Below, piece by piece: positions 20,836 through 21,729 of a stretch of 21,729 bases of DNA (position 1 is its first letter; each line of letters starts with the position of its first letter). The stretch is from a virus. Location of the stretch: IMG/VR virus record IMGVR_UViG_3300047386_000085, positions 1 through 21,729 of that record; one strand, 5' to 3'. The notes below the pieces were generated by a model that was not told the origin of the DNA, ran no database searches, and saw only the letters and a program-made list of their open reading frames with translations. A program made the position numbers and the translations under genes.

Positions 20836-21252
20836 TTAATCTATATTAACGTATTTTGGTAGTTCAGATTCTGGAGTATTTTGTACTAGGTTGATACATA
20901 AGAGACCGCGCTCCATGTATGCTTTGTCTAGTTCAATATATTCTCCAACTTTGAAGGTTCGTGTAAAGCACTTGCCACTCAAGCCTTTATGAAGGTATAC
21001 TTCATCGCTTGGTGACTGTTGCTTACGCTTGCCCTGAATCTGTAATACGTTTTTATGTAGGCTGATTTCTAAATCCTTCTTATCCCAACCTGGTATAGCA
21101 AGCTCAATTAAGTAGCCTGTTTCACCGGTCTTTACGATGTTGTATCGTGGGTAGCCGTTGTCAAAAGTATTATTAAGGAACTGGTCGTGCATTCGGTCAA
21201 ACCCTAGAAAAAATTTCGGCAGGTCTGCCATTGATAACTGTTGTGTAGTCAT
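20836..21252 (-). CDS. Small heat-shock protein, Hsp20/IbpA-like
   Basis: A 138-aa alpha-crystallin-type chaperone of the kind carried by many marine T4-like phages, where it may protect phage proteins during assembly. The crystallin domain runs from about residue 33 to 127: YPRYNIVKTGETGYLIELAI, PGWDKKDLEISLHKNVLQIQG, and the later GLSGKCFTRTFKVGEYIE and GLLCINLV. The C-terminal tail (SELPKYVNID) lacks a clear I-x-I motif. The ATG at 21252 has GGAG seven bases upstream. A longer frame to 21321 has no ribosome site and runs through the region after a terminator, so I reject it. No consensus promoter is seen in its 60-base leader. Confidence 0.92.
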   Translation of the reverse strand: MTTQQLSMADLPKFFLGFDRMHDQFLNNTFDNGYPRYNIVKTGETGYLIELAIPGWDKKDLEISLHKNVLQIQGKRKQQSPSDEVYLHKGLSGKCFTRTFKVGEYIELDKAYMERGLLCINLVQNTPESELPKYVNID

Positions 21253-21313
21253 TTTATATCTCCATGCGCCCTTGCGGAACGCTCTGTGTCTCCTTTCGGT
21301 AGACGGGTTAAAA

Positions 21314-21337
21314 CAGCGCACAGTTGCCCGTGCGCTG
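21314..21337 (-). terminator. Intrinsic terminator between the 27-aa gene and hsp20
   Basis: On the minus strand, CAGCGCAC and GTGCGCTG form a perfect eight-base-pair stem around an eight-base loop, and TTTT follows directly. It lies five bases after the stop of the 27-aa gene. It should limit transcription entering hsp20 and the lysis genes. Confidence 0.88.
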
Positions 21338-21342
21338 GTATG

Positions 21343-21426
21343 TTATTTAGAGGCTTTCTTTACGCCACTCACAGGTTGTACTGTTTTAACGTATTTTACA
21401 CCTCTATATGTCATAGTATAGTTCAT
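21343..21426 (-). CDS. 27-aa DUF4278-like micro-protein
   Basis: A very short open frame with ATG at 21426, GGAG nine bases upstream, and a strong terminator just after its TAA. The product is MNYTMTYRGVKYVKT followed by a short basic tail ending KKASK. The YRG-x-x-Y motif near the N terminus is the hallmark of the small DUF4278 proteins, whose function is unknown. The complete set of signals (SD, ATG, stop, terminator) argues that it is expressed, although the reading frame alone is too short to prove it. Confidence 0.6.
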   Translation of the reverse strand: MNYTMTYRGVKYVKTVQPVSGVKKASK

Positions 21427-21518
21427 CGTATTTTTCTCCGTTAACCCCGAAGGGATCTGGTTTCTTTTACGATTCTTTTAACGCATGAACCAATGCGAGC
21501 CCTTATAAGTGTGCTAGA

Positions 21519-21713
21519 CTAATAATATCCTCGTAGTACTTTGTACTTTACGGGGGTGTATCCTGGTTTTGTTCTGGGATCGTATTCATCTATTGAGTAA
21601 CCTTCCTTCCGTGCGTCCTGCACTGTATCCCAAAACAACTGCTCTAATTCTTTATCTGCATGAGGCTCATGAACGCCATCAAACCATGAAGGCTTCCACG
21701 GCTGTGTTAGCAT
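21519..21713 (-). CDS. Hypothetical protein, possibly the C-terminal part of a longer gene
   Basis: The frame encodes 64 residues from an ATG at 21713, ending in a basic and aromatic segment (PVKYKVLRGYY). Its N-terminal half is aromatic and acidic (WFDGVHEPHADKELEQLFWD). There is no ribosome site before that ATG, and the frame stays open to the window edge (five more codons), so the true start may lie outside. The 92 bases after its stop hold a short stem (CGCAT/ATGCG at 21482-21497) followed by TTAAAA, a weak candidate terminator. No family is recognised. Confidence 0.55.
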   Translation of the reverse strand: MLTQPWKPSWFDGVHEPHADKELEQLFWDTVQDARKEGYSIDEYDPRTKPGYTPVKYKVLRGYY

Positions 21714-21729
21714 ATTCGTAAAGTGTAGT

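Noticed and set aside
21253-21310. RNA thermometer in the hsp20 leader
   Set aside because: A short GCGUUC/GGGCGC stem can be drawn, but it does not pair with the GGAG ribosome site, so there is no thermometer logic.
21253-21321. N-terminal extension of hsp20 to 21321
   Set aside because: The extension has no ribosome site, does not resemble the family, and a good GGAG-ATG start exists at 21252.
21427-21518. Possible tRNA in the gap before the 27-aa gene
   Set aside because: A GGTTC string and short stems are present, but no cloverleaf, T-arm consensus or acceptor pairing can be drawn on either strand.
1-21729. CRISPR arrays, insertion sequences or attachment sites
   Set aside because: No repeat-spacer pattern, transposase, integrase or flanking direct repeats were found. 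The only repeated element is the promoter family.

Overview
The window is a dense, one-directional block of a lytic tailed-phage genome, about 40% G+C. Every supported gene lies on the minus strand, so transcription runs from the right end of the window to the left. The replication proteins match the D-region toolkit of phage T5 in content and largely in order: a split NAD+-dependent ligase, a multi-HTH DNA-binding protein, a replicative helicase, a primase, a family A polymerase, an SF2 helicase, gp47 and gp46 type recombination proteins, a Holliday-junction-resolvase-like nuclease and a D15-type flap endonuclease. A PC4-like protein, a T4/T5-type trait, is also present. Small genes such as DUF3310, PhoH, Hsp20 and an uncharacterised 199-aa family, together with the base composition, suggest a marine or aquatic T5-related phage of a Gram-negative host. 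The spanin pair and consensus sigma-70 promoters support the Gram-negative host. No capsid, tail, integrase or tRNA gene is visible.

Layout in the direction of transcription. (1) 21.7-19.5 kb is a small-gene, chaperone and lysis block: a possibly partial 64-aa ORF, a 27-aa DUF4278-like gene with a strong terminator, Hsp20, a 39-aa membrane protein, a GH24 lysozyme, an i-spanin and an o-spanin lipoprotein. (2) 19.4-17.1 kb starts at promoter P6 and is a tightly overlapping run: a conserved 199-aa protein of unknown function, a 74-aa membrane protein, DUF3310, an HTH protein and a SAM methyltransferase. (3) 17.0-16.5 kb is a single-HTH protein with its own promoter (P5) and terminator. (4) 16.5-15.1 kb holds a 90-aa unknown, a PC4-like ssDNA-binding protein and an MptE/DUF115-like Rossmann protein. 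(5) 15.0-11.1 kb has LigA (promoter P4), LigB and a four-HTH protein (promoter P3), a UUCG-loop hairpin, then the DnaB-like helicase. (6) 11.1-5.1 kb starts at P2: a 93-aa unknown, primase, DNA polymerase, a 58-aa unknown, a 164-aa unknown, PhoH and an SF2 helicase. (7) 5.1-0 kb starts at P1: a 133-aa unknown, a gp32-like SSB, gp47, gp46, the resolvase-like nuclease and the flap endonuclease.

How it works together. Polymerase, primase, helicase, SSB, flap nuclease and ligase form a nearly complete replisome. gp46/gp47, the resolvase, the UvsW/D10-like helicase and PC4 form a recombination-dependent replication set. Six near-identical promoters punctuate the block. Their -35 and -10 elements are close to the sigma-70 ideal, and they also share an A-rich upstream stretch and a spacer motif. 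They sit at gene borders and let the phage set ligase, HTH-protein and replisome levels separately. The best candidates for something new are the extra conservation in this promoter family, the multi-repeat HTH proteins bracketed by those promoters and hairpins, a degenerate uracil-DNA-glycosylase-like domain at the polymerase N terminus, a promoter that abuts a start codon, and several small genes hidden between the large ones.
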